A DNA stretch of 64,000 nt, from NCBI RefSeq assembly GCF_003116095.1, contig NZ_LGRA01000018.1:1017740-1081739 (forward strand). Direction: 5' to 3'. The DNA comes from Azospirillum sp. TSO35-2 (GTDB taxonomy: Bacteria > Pseudomonadota > Alphaproteobacteria > Azospirillales > Azospirillaceae). The translations under genes and the position numbers were made by a program. Position 1 is the first letter of the stretch; the number at the start of each line of letters is the position of its first letter. Of this stretch, positions 63,668 through 64,000 are shown piece after piece. The notes below the pieces were generated by a model, which ran no database searches, was not told the DNA's origin, and saw nothing but the letters and a program-made list of their open reading frames with translations.

Positions 63668-64000
63668 GGCTCTGTTGCAAACTTTTCGTATTGGCGCGTG
63701 ATGATGGGCATCGGCATCACTGCCAATGCTGCGCTGCCTGAAGTTCAAGCTGCCGGCTGATGAACTGCACAGCCTCGGCGGGCACGCAGGGTCCAACGTC
63801 GAAGGTCCGTTCGACAAGGCGCGCCTCGCCCGGTATGTCACGGGTGATGTTGAAGCTGGACGCCTGGCCTTTGCGGAGCGCCCGCATCACCTCAAAGCCC
63901 TTGATCGTCGCGCACAAGCCGTCTTGAGGGTCTTGGAGACCCGCAACGGGCGGATCAGCGGCTTCAGCTCCGCCAAGGCCGGCCCATAAGTTGGCGCCTT
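63668..64000 (-). mobile_element. End of an IS6-family insertion sequence (runs off the window)
   Basis: GGCTCTGTTGCAAA at 63668-63681 is the terminal inverted repeat of IS6/IS6100-type elements. The minus-strand transposase C-terminus is next (ATIKGFEVMRALRKGQASSF, NITRDIPGEARLVERTF), with a stop at 63717, about 35 bp inside the repeat, the usual layout. Upstream coding (YGPALAELKPLIRPLRVSKTLKTA) is in another frame because of a 2-base change near 63908, so this copy is probably inactive. The other end is outside the window. Confidence 0.7.

Overview
This 64-kb window is GC-rich and densely coded. Gene content and style (TRAP and ABC binding proteins, choline-sulfate and TMAO respiration genes, Kdp, cytochrome bd, FixK/Anr-like boxes, large hybrid kinases) suggest a metabolically versatile alphaproteobacterium. 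An Azospirillum-like member of the Rhodospirillales is my best guess, and it is an inference. The patchwork of accessory modules separated by decayed insertion sequences, with no rRNA, tRNA or core informational genes, looks more like a secondary replicon (chromid or megaplasmid) than the main chromosome.

Layout. 1-6.4 kb: the tail of a LysR regulator, a decayed glycine-betaine monooxygenase remnant, an MFS exporter, then a choline-O-sulfate locus (betC, choX and a 35-codon gene on the minus strand, with a divergent LysR regulator), closed by an IS3 remnant. 6.4-9.3 kb: an orphan amino-acid binding protein and a Cache-type chemoreceptor. 9.9-13.6 kb: a torCA-type TMAO/S-oxide respiratory pair. 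13.9-15.7 kb: an SDR, a transposase scrap and a DUF1203 gene. 16-26 kb: a tightly coupled signalling operon made of a degenerate GGDEF/EAL-like protein, a receiver, a histidine kinase, a REC-HD-GYP phosphodiesterase, an exported histidine phosphatase and a 1794-residue hybrid kinase. 26.2-31.5 kb: an ISL3 remnant, then a low-oxygen/energy-stress group (BCAM0308-type protein, HPF-cold-shock fusion, PEP synthase, flavodoxin-like oxidoreductase) with FNR/FixK-like boxes.

31.9-37.4 kb: a probable organic-acid module (LysR, DctA-type carrier, LeuC/LeuD-like hydro-lyase) divergent from a fluoroacetate-dehalogenase-type hydrolase. 38-46.5 kb: a complete kdp system (kdpFABC-DE) with two extra micro-ORFs and a repeat-rich control region. 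46.7-54.4 kb: a GNAT gene, then a cytochrome bd operon in which the 5' half of cydA is missing and an IS5-type remnant abuts the break, followed by intact cydB, cydX, cydD and cydC and a convergent Crp/Fnr gene. 54.7-63.3 kb: one long minus-strand operon of a MarR regulator, a ThDP enzyme, an aldehyde dehydrogenase, a FAD-linked 2-hydroxyacid dehydrogenase and a DctPQM TRAP importer, ending in a decayed FMN-dependent 2-hydroxyacid oxidase. This reads as uptake and stepwise breakdown 2-hydroxyacid -> 2-oxoacid -> aldehyde -> acid. 63.7 kb to the end: the end of an IS6-family element.

The main themes are osmolyte/sulfate-ester use, anaerobic and micro-oxic respiration, potassium homeostasis, and scavenging of small hydroxy- or halo-acids. 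Gene remnants mark almost every module boundary. The most notable items are the truncated cydA, the ThDP/TRAP catabolic operon of unknown substrate, the LeuCD-DctA-dehalogenase cluster, the extra kdp micro-proteins, and the signalling operon with an embedded exported phosphatase.
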